Assembly: GCF_035953295.1 (NCBI RefSeq)
Contig: NZ_CP108370.1
Coordinates: 7,735,001 to 7,799,000, forward strand
Direction of reading: 5' to 3'
DNA length: 64,000 bases
DNA from: Streptomyces sp. NBC_01335
GTDB lineage: Bacteria; Actinomycetota; Actinomycetes; Streptomycetales; Streptomycetaceae
In this document: in pieces, positions 17,177-26,854 of the stretch
How positions within the stretch are numbered: position 1 is the first letter of the stretch
Layout: each line of letters starts with the position of its first letter
The notes under the pieces: model-generated
Databases searched by the model: none
What the model was told of the DNA's origin: nothing
What the model saw: only the letters and a program-made list of their open reading frames with translations
Position numbers and translations under genes: made by a program

Positions 17177-17544
17177 GGGAAGCTCCCTCGAAAGGACGCG
17201 TACCACGTCGTGGGCGACTCGAGGCGAGCCGAACGCGGACGCTCTCTACCCAGCATTCGAGGCCGACGGCGCGAAGGTTTGCCCTGTTTGCATCCGATTT
17301 CGTCAATTTCACCCGGCGGGTGTGAGGCTCGGTGCTCCGGCGTCGCCTTCTGCGCGGCGAGACGGGTCCCGGCTCGGGTCCGGTGAGCGGCCCTGTCGCG
17401 TCCGGCGACGTCCGGCGGCCGGTCGGGGCCGAGGGATCTTTGACGGGATGAACCGCCGTGGGGCGATCCACGGGCGGGGCGTCAGCGAGCCGGACCCGTG
17501 TCGGCGCGGCCGGACCCGCGCCGAGCGCCCGGCCCACGCCCGGG
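17177..17544. other. 368-bp intergenic region, probable promoter of the peptide operon
   Basis: No gene is supported here. The relatively AT-rich part around 17275-17320 contains a minus-strand TTGACG (17306-17301), but I see no well-spaced -10 box. There is also no clear activator palindrome. The operon promoter must lie here; the 5' half is also downstream of the exporter ATPase gene. Confidence 0.4.
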
Positions 17545-18501
17545 TCACTCCCCGGAGGCGTCCGGCCACACCCCGATGTGGTCCCGTTCGAGTTCCAGCA
17601 TGACCCGGTGCTCCATGCCCAACGCCTCGGTGTAGTCCGCCGGGAGCTGCAGCCGGCCCGCCCGGTCGAGCATCGCGTACTCGCGGGCCACCAGGGACTC
17701 CTGGCCCGTCGCCGCGTCGACCTCGGTGTGCCGGAGCACCTCGGAGGAGGTGCGGCCGTCCCGGATCGCGACGGTGCGGCGTACCTCGTTCGCCACCGCC
17801 TGGTCGTGGGTGACGATCACGATCGTCGTGCCCAGCTCCTCGTTGGCACGGCGGAACGCGGCGAACACCTGCTCGCCCGTCGCGGAGTCCAGTTCACCGG
17901 TCGGCTCGTCGGCCAGCAGCACCGAGGGGTTGTTGGCCAGCGCGACCGCGATCGCCACCCGCTGCTGCTGTCCGCCGGACATCTGGGCGGGGCGGCGGTC
18001 CCGGCACTCCGTGACCTCCAGCATCTCCAGCAACGACTCGGCGCGGGCGGCCCGTTCGCGGTTCCTGCCGCGCCCGCGCAGCTGCATCGGAAGGGTGATG
18101 TTCTGCGCGGCGGTGAGGTACGACAGCAGGTTGCGGGAGGTCTGCTGCCAGACGAAGCCGACCACGTCACGGCGGTAGCGCAGCCGCTCTTTCGGTCCCA
18201 TCGCCAGCAGATCGCAGCCCGCCGCCTTCGCCGAACCGGCCGTGGGGACGTCGAGTCCCGCCAGGATGTTCATCAGGGTCGACTTCCCGCTCCCCGACGC
18301 GCCGACCAGCGCCATCAACTCGCCCTCGGCGACCAGGAGATCGAGACCCTGAAGGGCCTGCACCTCTACGCCGTCCGCGGAGAAGACGCGTACCAGCCGG
18401 TCGCAGACGATCAGGGCGTCGTGCCCGTAGGCGGGCCGGTCGCGGCGTGCGGCCGCCCGCCTTTCGAGCTCCGCCAGTGTGGTCTCCGTCGATGGTGTCA
18501 C
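17545..18501 (-). CDS. ABC transporter ATP-binding protein (MacB/LolD type)
   Basis: A 318-residue ATPase. Walker A is GASGSGKST, the Q loop is VGFVWQQTSRN, the signature is MSGGQQQRVAIA, Walker B is VLLADEPTGELDSATG, and the H loop is TIVIVTHD. The MacB/LolD subgroup works with FtsX-type permeases in mechanotransmission rather than true transmembrane transport. The GTG start at 18501 overlaps the permease stop by 4 bp (GTGA). About 45 C-terminal residues (RLQLPADYTEALGMEHRVMLELERDHIGVWP) extend beyond the fold. It is the last gene of a three-gene minus-strand unit. Confidence 0.92.
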   Translation of the reverse strand: MTPSTETTLAELERRAAARRDRPAYGHDALIVCDRLVRVFSADGVEVQALQGLDLLVAEGELMALVGASGSGKSTLMNILAGLDVPTAGSAKAAGCDLLAMGPKERLRYRRDVVGFVWQQTSRNLLSYLTAAQNITLPMQLRGRGRNRERAARAESLLEMLEVTECRDRRPAQMSGGQQQRVAIAVALANNPSVLLADEPTGELDSATGEQVFAAFRRANEELGTTIVIVTHDQAVANEVRRTVAIRDGRTSSEVLRHTEVDAATGQESLVAREYAMLDRAGRLQLPADYTEALGMEHRVMLELERDHIGVWPDASGE

Positions 18502-21269
18502 CGGGTGTCTCCTGCCCTGAGTTCCTTGATCGATCCACGGCGGCCCGACCACCACGCCTGCACACCGGCCACGACGGCGGTGAGTACGACCACTCCCAGC
18601 GCCGGGAGCGCCAGCGACCGGACGTCGGCCCGCAGCGAGGCGGTGTGCGGGTTCCCCGGTGCGGCGTCGGTCAGCGCCAGCGCGGACAGGTCGACACCGG
18701 GCGCCAGCAGGGCGATGGTCGCCCAGCCGACGAGGAGCCCGCCCACCGCCGCCAGCAGTGCCTGCGGCAGCGCCTCGAGGGCGAGCAGCCGCCGCCCCTG
18801 ACGGGGAGTGAGCCCCATGGTGCGCAGTCGTGCCAGGAGCGTGGTGCGCTCCGGCGCCGCCTGCAGCAGCGAGAGGACCACGGCGAGCAGCGCGTACCCC
18901 GCCCCGGCCACGACGGCCGCCTGGTAGATCCGTTCGGCGCCCGCCTGCACCGGGGAGTCCACGAGCTTCCCGCGCTCCGCCGACCGCAGCCGCACCACGT
19001 ACTCCGGGCCCGCCTCGCGCGCCGCCGCGCGCAGGAGCTTCTCGTCGAGGGCGGTTCCGGTCACCAGCAAGGTGGTGGGGTCCGGCGCGGCGAGCGCCTC
19101 GGCGTCGACGATCAGGAATGCTCCGTCGCTCACCGCGGAGGTGCGCGGCAGCACCCCGGCGACCCGCACCGTGAGGCTGCCGCCCTGCGTCCGCACGGTC
19201 CGGGGCCGCTCGCCGAACAGGTCCGCGACAGCGGGCGAGACGATCGCGGGCAGAGCCCCGCCCCGGTCCGGGCCGCCCTCCAGCGCGCCCGCCGGGAAGG
19301 CGGCCAGCCCCGTGGCGCGGGCCAGCCGCGCGTACGACGCGGGCTCGACCCCCACCACGGTCGCCCGTTCCGTGTCCGACCCCGTCTCCCGCGACGTGGC
19401 CAACTGCGTCCCGTACTCGATGTGCACGGGCGCGACGTCCTCGACGCCGTGCGCGGCCCGGAGCCGGCCGAGGACGTCCCCGGGGACCGTGGAGCGCGCC
19501 CCCTCGCCGCTGATGCGGGCGTCCGCGCCGACCGCGCGCAGCGCCGCGTCGGCGCGCGCGTCCGCGACACCCGTGAGTACGGAGCCCCCGAACGCCGCCG
19601 TGCTCAGCGCGACCAGCAGGGCCAGCAGGAGCAGCGTGCCGTTCGACGGGGCCCGGCCCGCCCGGGCCAGCGAGAGGAAACCGACCGCGCCGCGCAGTCG
19701 GGCCGCGGGGCGGGACGCCAGGCGCAGCGGCAGGGGGTACAGCCGTACGAGGACGAGCGCGGCGATCAGCCCCACCAGGACCGGGGCCGCGCTGACCAGC
19801 AGGTCGGTCCCCGAGCCCGTCGTCGTACCGCGGCGGCGGAGCGCGGCGACGGCGCCGGCCGCCAGGACGAGCAGCGTCAGTTCGGCGACCGTACGCCGGC
19901 GGGTGGGCCGGGCGTCGGCCATGTCGTCCCGGGCCCCGGGCAGCAGGGGCCGGCGATGGCGCAGGGTCGTGCGCAGGGGCAGCACCACGCAGACCGGTAC
20001 GGCGACGGCCGCGGCGCCCACCGCGGCGGGAGCGAACCCGGCGTCCGGGACGAGCAGGACGGCCAGGAGGAGCCCGAGCGCCGCCGCGGGCAGCGCGGCC
20101 GCGGCCGTCTCGGCGAGGAGGCGCATCCCGATGCCCCGGAGGGAGCCGCCGCGCGAGCGCAGCAACGCGAGTTCGTGGTGGCGGCGGGCACCGATCAGCC
20201 CGCCGGTCATCAGGAGGACGACGGCGGCGACCGCGGCGATGCCCACGGCCGCGACGGTGACCACCGGGTCGATCGCGGCGCGCGTCGCGAGGTGGGCGTC
20301 GAGGATCGCGTCGAGTTCGGTGGTGAGCGTGGTGGTCGGCCCGGTGACGTCCCGGAGCTTCAGCAGGCCGGGGCCGTGCTCCGCCGCGGCGACGGCTGTG
20401 CTCGTACGGGAGGCGTCGGCGGCGGTGAGGCGGGAGGCGTCCGGGGCGAATCGCCAGAACAGTTCGGGCTCGCCCGTGGTCGCGAGGAGCGCCGGCGCCG
20501 CGTCCGGCGGCAGCAGCAGTGCGGCCGTCCAGAAGTAGACCGGGGTCGGGGAGCCCGGGTCCTTCGCCAGGGACGGGGAGCGGAACAGTGGCTCGACCGA
20601 CCAGTAGCCGCTCTCCGGCCGCAGCGGTGCGACGATTCCGGTGATCCGGACGGTGAGCGTCGCCCTGCCGTGGGTCACCAGCGCGATCGTGGAGCCGGGC
20701 GCCATCTTCAGCTCGGCGGCCGTCTCCTCGGTGACGGCCGCTTCCACCTCGCGGGAGGCCTCGGTCACCTCGCCGTGCACCACCGGCCAGCGCCCCGCCC
20801 GCAGCGTGCCGTGTTCGGCGAGTCCCGACGGGGCCGCGTAGGTGAACCGGGGCGGCAACCCGTTGGGACGCGGGAGCCATGGCTCCTGGGCGACCAGCGG
20901 CTCCGTGGTGTGCACGCCGTACGAGGAGTGCGGCACGTCGGCCCGCAGCGGGGCGGGGAGCGTCCCCGCCAGTGCCTCGTTCGCCTTGGCCAGCGCTTGG
21001 CGACGCATCGCCCGCTCCCTGACCGAGGGCGCCTGCGAGAGCGAAGGCGGCGGCGCGGTCACTTCGAGCACGCTCCGCCCCGGCGCGGCGGTCGTGATGT
21101 CGTGCCGCAGCGCATCCGTCCCGTACGCGTCGACCGCGCGCGGGAACACGGCGGCGAGGAACGCCGTCAGGAGCACGAGGGCCGCGAGGGCGACGGAGAC
21201 ACCGGGGGCGGTACGCAGCCGGGTGCGCACCCAGGGAGCGCAGGCGGCCGGGATCCGGGCAGTGTTCAT
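18498..21269 (-). CDS. FtsX-like ABC permease
   Basis: A 923-residue membrane protein with an N-terminal helix (SVALAALVLLTAFLAAVFP), large extracytoplasmic stretches, and groups of transmembrane helices (for example VVTVAAVGIAAVAAVVLLMTGG and YALLAVVLSLLQAAPE). The FtsX-type cytoplasmic motif ERTTLLARLRTMGLTPRQGRRLLALE follows the first C-terminal helix. Two FtsX repeats are fused in one chain, usual for actinobacterial exporters of this class. It begins one base after the upstream permease ends and overlaps the ATPase gene by 4 bp, so all three are one translation unit. Confidence 0.88.
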   Translation of the reverse strand: MNTARIPAACAPWVRTRLRTAPGVSVALAALVLLTAFLAAVFPRAVDAYGTDALRHDITTAAPGRSVLEVTAPPPSLSQAPSVRERAMRRQALAKANEALAGTLPAPLRADVPHSSYGVHTTEPLVAQEPWLPRPNGLPPRFTYAAPSGLAEHGTLRAGRWPVVHGEVTEASREVEAAVTEETAAELKMAPGSTIALVTHGRATLTVRITGIVAPLRPESGYWSVEPLFRSPSLAKDPGSPTPVYFWTAALLLPPDAAPALLATTGEPELFWRFAPDASRLTAADASRTSTAVAAAEHGPGLLKLRDVTGPTTTLTTELDAILDAHLATRAAIDPVVTVAAVGIAAVAAVVLLMTGGLIGARRHHELALLRSRGGSLRGIGMRLLAETAAAALPAAALGLLLAVLLVPDAGFAPAAVGAAAVAVPVCVVLPLRTTLRHRRPLLPGARDDMADARPTRRRTVAELTLLVLAAGAVAALRRRGTTTGSGTDLLVSAAPVLVGLIAALVLVRLYPLPLRLASRPAARLRGAVGFLSLARAGRAPSNGTLLLLALLVALSTAAFGGSVLTGVADARADAALRAVGADARISGEGARSTVPGDVLGRLRAAHGVEDVAPVHIEYGTQLATSRETGSDTERATVVGVEPASYARLARATGLAAFPAGALEGGPDRGGALPAIVSPAVADLFGERPRTVRTQGGSLTVRVAGVLPRTSAVSDGAFLIVDAEALAAPDPTTLLVTGTALDEKLLRAAAREAGPEYVVRLRSAERGKLVDSPVQAGAERIYQAAVVAGAGYALLAVVLSLLQAAPERTTLLARLRTMGLTPRQGRRLLALEALPQALLAAVGGLLVGWATIALLAPGVDLSALALTDAAPGNPHTASLRADVRSLALPALGVVVLTAVVAGVQAWWSGRRGSIKELRAGDTR

Positions 21270-21270
21270 G

Positions 21271-24200
21271 TCAGTTGTCTCCCTGGTGGCGGAGCGACAC
21301 CGCAGGGTCGAAGCGCCGGAGTGCGATCGCCACGACGAAGAGCAGCGGCAGTGCGGCGACCGACGCCAGAAGGGCCGCCACCTGCCCGGCAGGCAGCAGC
21401 ACCAGCACGTCGGGCACGGGCCGGGCGGCCTGCCCGGTCAGTACGACGAGGGGCACGACCGCCCTGGTCAGCACGGCCCCCAGGGCGAGCCCGGTCAGCA
21501 GGGCGAGAGTGATCAGGACTCCTTGCTCGACTGCCAGCGCCCGGGCCAGTCGGCGGCGGGAAGCGCCCAGGGCGCGCAGCACGGCGAATTCGGCGGACCG
21601 CTCGCCCTGGGAGCCCACCAGGCCGACCGCGAAGCCGACCGCGGCCAGGGCGGCGGCCACGGCAGCGGCCGCGCGGAGCGCGGACTGCGGCCCGGCCCCC
21701 AGCGGATCGTCCGCCAGCTCCCGCGCCACCTCGTCCCGCACCCGCACCTGGGACGGGTCCGTGCCGGGCAGCGCGCGCAGCTCGGCCGCCACCGCCGGGC
21801 CGTCGCCCGGCGCCGTGCTCAGCCACCACTCGGTGGGCGCCGGTGTGGCCCCCGACCCTTGGCCCAGTGCTCCGGACACCGCCCTGAGGTCCAGCAGCAG
21901 GGCCCCGCCCGGCTTCGCGGTCACGTCCGCGGCGGCGCCGTCCGCAGAGCCCGTGGCCCCGCCGGGACCGGTGGTCGGGAGTTCCCGCACCGACTTCACC
22001 AGGGTCACCCGGACCGTTTCACCCGCCAGCGCGAGATCGACCTGCTGGCCCAACCGCGCCCCGGAGGAGGCCAGATACGCATCCGTGGCCACCGCCTTCA
22101 AGGCCGGTGGTGCCGGACGGTCCGCACGGAGCAGCAGGGTGTCGACCTGTTCGGCGCCCCGGGAGCCGCGGTCCGCGAGGCCCGATCCGGTGCCGTAACG
22201 GAACGCGGGTGCCGCGCCCGTACCCGTCACCGTCTCGACCGCCCCGGCCGGGGTGTCCGCGTCCGGCCCGGTCACGGTCGACGTGGCCCGCCAGCGCACC
22301 CCGTCCGAAGAGGGAACCGGTCGCTCGCCGCCGTCCGCGGTGAGCGTCCGCAGCCGTGCGACGGAGACGAGGCGCCGCTCGGCGCGTCCCTCGGGCACGG
22401 CGCTGTCCAGCTCGAATCCGGTCACGGCCAGCCCGCCCGACGGGGACACGGGGAACGACAACGCGTGGGCCCGCCCGTCGACGGGAACGGTGCCCGCGGC
22501 CACCCGGTAGCGGATTCCGTAGCGGTCCTCCAGGACCACACCGACCCGCGGAGCCGAGCCGGAGGGCGACCTGCCGCCGGAGGCCGAGGTGTCGCCGATA
22601 CGCAGATCGAAGAGGACCCGTGTGCTGTCGGCGGGCAGCACCACACCGGTCCGTCCGGCCGCCGGCGGCGCGATCGCGTCGAACAGCGCCTGCGGCGACG
22701 CCCCGGCGAGGTCCTCGCGCATCAGCATCCGCTCGTCCGCGTGCGCGGTGTCGAGCGCCAGCACCTCTGCCGTCCGGCCGCCGGACAGCGGGGACGTCGC
22801 GCGGAACACGGGCGCCGCGTTCCGCACGCCCGGCAGTCCGGTGTACGGGGCCGCCTCGGCCGGGTCGCCGGACAGCCCGCCCACCACGCGCACCGACGCG
22901 CCGGATCTGAAGTCGGCCTGATCGTCCTGCGACCGGTCCCAGGACGCGCTCTGACCGATGGCCAGCATGCCCATCGCCACCGCCAGCACCAACAGCAGCA
23001 CGGGCCCCGCACCCCGCAGCGGCCGGCGGCTGAACTGCCAGCCGGCCAGCGCGGCGGTCAGACCCCGGCCGCCCGCCGCGCCGCGCTCCGCGAGCCTGGC
23101 CACCGGCGGCAGCAGCCGCAGCGTCACGACGGTGCCCGCCAGCAGCGCCAGCGCGGGGGCGGCGACCAGCAGCGGGTCGATGCCCAGCGCGCCGTCACGG
23201 TCGCCGCTGAGCGCACCGCCTCCGGCCGCGCCGGTCTGGCGGTCCAACTGCCAGTACGCCACCCCCGCGACGAGCAGCAGCCCGACGTCGGCGCCCGCCC
23301 GCACCGGGGCGGGCAGCGCGGAGGCACGGCCCGCCCGGCGCCCGCCCGCCGCGAGCGCAGGCGCGAGCACCGCGAGCGCGCACAGCAGCGCCACCGAGGA
23401 GGCGACCAGCCAGACCGTGCCGTCGACCCCGCCGTCGAGCCTCAGCCCGATCCGACCGAGCTCGCCCAGCCTCGCGAGCGACCTGGTCAGGGGAGCGGCG
23501 AGCAAGGGGGCGACGACCGCGGCGGGGGCCGCGAGCAGCAGCGCCTCGATCGCGGCGGAAGAAGCGATTCTGCCCCGTGAACCGCCCCTGGCCCGCAGGA
23601 GCTCGGTCTCACCGGCCCGCTCACTGCTCAGCAGGCCGGACACGAGCAGCAGCGCGTATCCGGCGAGCAGGACGAGCTGAACCGCCACGATCATGATCGT
23701 GGAGCGCGCCACCAGCAGGGCCCGATCGACCTGGTCGACGACGGCCGGCAGCGAGGTCCGGACCGTCGCACCGTCCGCGAACACCGGGGAGGCGGCCAGG
23801 GACTCGGGCACGTCCGTCGAGGCGCGCCGCAGGGCGCCGGTCCGGCCGGTGGTCACCGAGCGGAAATCGGCGGCGGCCAGCCAGGACACCCGTCCGGCAC
23901 TGAGCCGGCCCGAGCCGACCACGGCCGGGTCCGTCAGCAGCGGGCCGTACGTGGTGAAGACGACCTCGCCGGCACCCCGACCGCCGAGCGGGTCCAACCG
24001 CCAGTACGGGTCGGTCTGGTCGGCAGCCTCGTACACGCCGGTGATCTCGACCGCCAGGGGCGCGTCGCTCAGCCGGTCCGTGAGAGTGATCCGGGCGCCC
24101 GCCTCCAGCCCCAGCGCCGCGGCGGCCGCACGCGGCAGTGCCACCTGCACCGGCCCTCGGGCGTCTCCCTCACCGGTGGCGGGCATGCGGCCCGCGACGA

Positions 24201-24594
24201 GACGCACACGGTTCGGGTCCAGCGAGGCGAAGTGCGTCAGGTCGGGGTTGCCCCGCCGCTCCGCCGCCGGCTGCAGGCTCCGCGGCAGGGCGTACGGACC
24301 CGAACTCGCCATCTTCCGCACCGTCACCGGAAGTCCGTCGAAGGTCTCACCGGCGGCTCGGCGCACCAGAGCGTCGGCCTCCTCGCGCCGCTCCGGGGCC
24401 ACGTCGGCCGAGACGACGAGGGAGGACTGCTCGGCGGAACGACGGGTGAGCGTGTACCGCAGGGCGGCATCGCCCATGGAACCGGAGAACGCGGCGAGCG
24501 CGGTCAGCACGCAGGTGGTGAGCAGGACCGCCAACAGGGCCGCGCAGAGCAGGAGCCGGTGCGCGCGCACCCGCAGCAGGACGAACTCCGTCAC
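21271..24594 (-). CDS. Large FtsX-like ABC permease
   Basis: An 1107-residue permease, first of the exporter operon. An N-terminal helix (LLLCAALLAVLLTTCVLTALAAFSG) is followed by a very long extracytoplasmic region. Several helix bundles carry FtsX motifs such as ERAGETELLRARGGSRGRIASSAAIEALLLA and ERSAEFAVLRALGASRRRLARALAVEQGVL. The size and soluble-domain content suggest handling of a peptide or envelope substrate rather than a small ion. The neighbouring peptide-polymer operon makes product export or self-protection plausible, but the operons have separate promoters and the link is inference. Confidence 0.88.
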   Translation of the reverse strand: MTEFVLLRVRAHRLLLCAALLAVLLTTCVLTALAAFSGSMGDAALRYTLTRRSAEQSSLVVSADVAPERREEADALVRRAAGETFDGLPVTVRKMASSGPYALPRSLQPAAERRGNPDLTHFASLDPNRVRLVAGRMPATGEGDARGPVQVALPRAAAAALGLEAGARITLTDRLSDAPLAVEITGVYEAADQTDPYWRLDPLGGRGAGEVVFTTYGPLLTDPAVVGSGRLSAGRVSWLAAADFRSVTTGRTGALRRASTDVPESLAASPVFADGATVRTSLPAVVDQVDRALLVARSTIMIVAVQLVLLAGYALLLVSGLLSSERAGETELLRARGGSRGRIASSAAIEALLLAAPAAVVAPLLAAPLTRSLARLGELGRIGLRLDGGVDGTVWLVASSVALLCALAVLAPALAAGGRRAGRASALPAPVRAGADVGLLLVAGVAYWQLDRQTGAAGGGALSGDRDGALGIDPLLVAAPALALLAGTVVTLRLLPPVARLAERGAAGGRGLTAALAGWQFSRRPLRGAGPVLLLVLAVAMGMLAIGQSASWDRSQDDQADFRSGASVRVVGGLSGDPAEAAPYTGLPGVRNAAPVFRATSPLSGGRTAEVLALDTAHADERMLMREDLAGASPQALFDAIAPPAAGRTGVVLPADSTRVLFDLRIGDTSASGGRSPSGSAPRVGVVLEDRYGIRYRVAAGTVPVDGRAHALSFPVSPSGGLAVTGFELDSAVPEGRAERRLVSVARLRTLTADGGERPVPSSDGVRWRATSTVTGPDADTPAGAVETVTGTGAAPAFRYGTGSGLADRGSRGAEQVDTLLLRADRPAPPALKAVATDAYLASSGARLGQQVDLALAGETVRVTLVKSVRELPTTGPGGATGSADGAAADVTAKPGGALLLDLRAVSGALGQGSGATPAPTEWWLSTAPGDGPAVAAELRALPGTDPSQVRVRDEVARELADDPLGAGPQSALRAAAAVAAALAAVGFAVGLVGSQGERSAEFAVLRALGASRRRLARALAVEQGVLITLALLTGLALGAVLTRAVVPLVVLTGQAARPVPDVLVLLPAGQVAALLASVAALPLLFVVAIALRRFDPAVSLRHQGDN

Positions 24595-24878
24595 GTGATC
24601 CCCCGAAACCTCATCACCCGCGCGCTCCCCGGCGCACGTCGGATGCTTTCAGAGCACACCGGCTCCAGGAACCTCCGGCCGCCACATCGAGATGAGATCG
24701 TGAGCGCTCCACGGACGCGCGGCACCGATTTCCGAACGCGCGGTGACCGTTCGGTCCGTCCGCAACCCCTGCCTCCCGGCAGGCACGGGCGGTGCCCGAC
24801 GCGCATTGCGTCTCCGGGCGCGCCACGCACATACTGGCGACCGCCGAGGAGCGGCAACGCACGCAGGGGGGATCAGAG
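24595..24878. promoter_or_regulatory. Divergent promoter region of the ABC exporter genes
   Basis: This 284-bp gap lies between the divergent permease operon and the second ATPase gene and must hold both promoters. I see no strong palindrome or consensus promoter. A GGGGGGATC ribosome site precedes the ATPase ATG. Confidence 0.5.
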
Positions 24879-25649
24879 ATGAGACGAAGGACCGGCGCGC
24901 GCAGCGGTGCGGCCCCGGTGGCGAGCCCGGCCGACGGCCCCATGGTGCGGGTCGAGGACCTGCGCCGCTCGTACGGGACCGGCGCCGCGGCGGTGCACGC
25001 GCTGCGGGGAGTCTCCTTCGAGATCCCCCGCGGGGAACTCGTCGCCCTCAAGGGCCGCTCGGGCTCCGGCAAGACCACCCTGCTCAACCTCGTCGGCGGC
25101 CTCGACACCCCCGACGGCGGCCGGGTCACCGTCGGCGGCACCGATCTCTCGGGACTCGGTGAGGACGGGCTTCTCGAACTCCGCCGGGACCGCATCGGCT
25201 TCATCTTCCAGTCGTTCGGGCTGCTCCCCATCCTGACCGCGGCCGAGAACGTCGGCGTACCCATGCGGCTGCGCGGGACCGACCCCGCCGAACGCGAGGA
25301 ACGGGCGGGGCTCCTGCTGTCCCTCGTGGGACTCGGTGACCACGCCGCACAGCGTCCCGGCGAGCTCTCGGGCGGCCAGCAACAGCGCGTGGCCATCGCC
25401 CGCGCGCTCGCCAACCGCCCCGCCCTGCTGATCGCGGACGAGCCCACCGGCCAGCTGGACGCGGAGACCGGCCTCGCGGTCATGCGGCTGCTGCGCGCCC
25501 TGGTGCGCAGCGAGGGCGTCACCGTGCTGGTGGCCACCCACGACCCCCAACTGCTCGGATTCGCCGACCGGGTCCTGGAACTCCGCGACGGACACATCGT
25601 CGAACACGCGGCGGTGGAGCCGCTCGGGGCGAACACCTCGGCACAGTGA
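24879..25649 (+). CDS. ABC transporter ATP-binding protein (MacB/LolD type)
   Basis: A 256-residue ATPase with Walker A GRSGSGKTT, Q loop IGFIFQSFGLLP, signature LSGGQQQRVAIARALA, Walker B LLIADEPTGQLDAETG and H loop TVLVATHD. It is divergent from the FtsX permease operon, which already has an ATPase, so the system may use two different ATPases, one per permease. The ATG at 24879 is chosen for its strong ribosome site; the frame is open farther upstream to 24792. Confidence 0.92.
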   Translation: MRRRTGARSGAAPVASPADGPMVRVEDLRRSYGTGAAAVHALRGVSFEIPRGELVALKGRSGSGKTTLLNLVGGLDTPDGGRVTVGGTDLSGLGEDGLLELRRDRIGFIFQSFGLLPILTAAENVGVPMRLRGTDPAEREERAGLLLSLVGLGDHAAQRPGELSGGQQQRVAIARALANRPALLIADEPTGQLDAETGLAVMRLLRALVRSEGVTVLVATHDPQLLGFADRVLELRDGHIVEHAAVEPLGANTSAQ

Positions 25650-25763
25650 ATGCGAAGTCGGCGATGCGCCTGCGTACCTCCCCCCACCTCCCCGCCACCG
25701 CACACCGCCGGACGTCGTGACGGGGCGGACCTTCTCCAAGACCTGTGGGCCGGCCCCGGTGAG

Positions 25764-25901
25764 CAGAGCGCTTCCTTCGCCGGACACTGCCTGGACTCCG
25801 GCGTGGCCGTGCGGCCCTACGGCCAGGACGGAGTCAGGGTCACCATCGGGGAGCGAGAGGCGAACGACGTGTTCCTGACGGCGGCGGGATCATGGCGTGC
25901 G
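25764..25901 (+). pseudogene. Histidinol-phosphate aminotransferase-like C-terminal remnant
   Basis: The translation SFAGHCLDSGVAVRPYGQDG followed by VRVTIGEREANDVFLTAA matches the end of HisC-type aminotransferases, where a VRPF...GVRVTIG segment binds the substrate phosphate. Nothing upstream in this frame continues the fold and there is no separate start. It overlaps the last codons of the LysR gene on the other strand. It is a fragment, not a working enzyme. Confidence 0.55.
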
Positions 25902-26771
25902 GACGCCGCCGAAGTAGGCGCGGACCGCGCCTGACGTCTCGTCGTGCCGGCCGATCACGAGCAGGTCCGGTCCCGGCGGTGCTCCGCGCAGGGGCCGGTA
26001 GGTGAGGCCCGGCAGGGCGATGCGTTCGGTGGCGGTGGGGACGAGGGCCACGCCGGTGCCGGCCAAGGCGAGGGCGAGCGCTCCCAGGGTGCTGCCGACC
26101 AGGCGGACCCGGGAGCGGTCCTCCTCGGCGGCGGGCCAGAGCCGGGAGAGGACGGTCTCGTCCTCCTCGCCGCTCGCGAAGACGATGAGCTCGTGGGAGC
26201 TGAGTGCGGACGTCGTGACAGCGGTCGCGGACGCCAGTTCGTGGTCGGTGCGCAGTGCGACGGACAGCGGAGTTGTCGCGCGGCGGGTGACTCGCAGGCC
26301 GTCCGTGTCGCCGAGGCCCAGGTCGGGGCAGTAGCCGAGGTCGAGCGCGCCGTCGCGCACCGCCTGGATCTGGGCGGCCGGCGGAAGCTCGGACAGGGTG
26401 AGGCCGACCCGTGGGTGCGCCCGGCCGAAGTCGCGCAGATCCTCGGAGAGGACGCCTTGGAGGACGGCGACGCCGGAGAAGCCGATCCTGACCGTGCCGG
26501 TCTCGCCGTGCACCGAGTCCCTGGCCACCTGCAGGGCGCGGTCGGCCTGTGCCAGGGCCCGGCGGGCCTCGGGCAGCAGCAGTTCACCGGCCTCGGTCAG
26601 CTCGACGCGTCGGCTGGTGCGGGAGAACAGGCTGCCGCCCACCTCCCGCTCCAGGGCCTGGACCTGGGCGCTGAGGGTGGACTGGGTGATGTGCAGCAGG
26701 ACGGAGGCCCGGCCGAAGTGGCGCTCGTCGGCGACGGCGACGAAATAGCGCAGGTGCCGCAGCTCCACCAT
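25890..26771 (-). CDS. LysR-family transcriptional regulator
   Basis: A 293-residue regulator. The N-terminal winged helix reads VELRHLRYFVAVADERHFGRAS ... ITQSTLSAQVQALEREVGGSLFSRTSRRVELTEAG, followed by a periplasmic-binding-like effector domain. The ATG at 26771 has GGGAG five bases upstream and matches the usual LysR start. It is divergent from a SnoaL-like gene across an 83-bp gap, the classic layout for a LysR regulator and its target. The effector is unknown. Confidence 0.92.
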   Translation of the reverse strand: MVELRHLRYFVAVADERHFGRASVLLHITQSTLSAQVQALEREVGGSLFSRTSRRVELTEAGELLLPEARRALAQADRALQVARDSVHGETGTVRIGFSGVAVLQGVLSEDLRDFGRAHPRVGLTLSELPPAAQIQAVRDGALDLGYCPDLGLGDTDGLRVTRRATTPLSVALRTDHELASATAVTTSALSSHELIVFASGEEDETVLSRLWPAAEEDRSRVRLVGSTLGALALALAGTGVALVPTATERIALPGLTYRPLRGAPPGPDLLVIGRHDETSGAVRAYFGGVRTP

Positions 26772-26794
26772 CCGCTCCCGTTCATCGTTCCCAT

Positions 26795-26808
26795 CGATTG
26801 ATTGATCG
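26795..26808. promoter_or_regulatory. Candidate LysR binding site
   Basis: CGAT-N6-ATCG lies in the only AT-rich stretch of the 83-bp divergent gap between the LysR gene and the SnoaL-like gene. It is a plausible but short dyad. Confidence 0.4.
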
Positions 26809-26854
26809 TATCTTTCGGTTGGACCTATCGCCCGGCGCGGCCCACGCTGGACAC

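Noticed and set aside
18502..20880. 5' extension of the ABC ATPase frame into a 1111-residue ORF
   Set aside because: Only the part after the GTG at 18501 has protein features; the rest is an Arg/Gly-rich shadow of the permease gene in another frame.
25650..25934. Intact small gene at this position
   Set aside because: Only the C-terminal motif of an aminotransferase is recognisable and there is no ribosome site; treated as a remnant.
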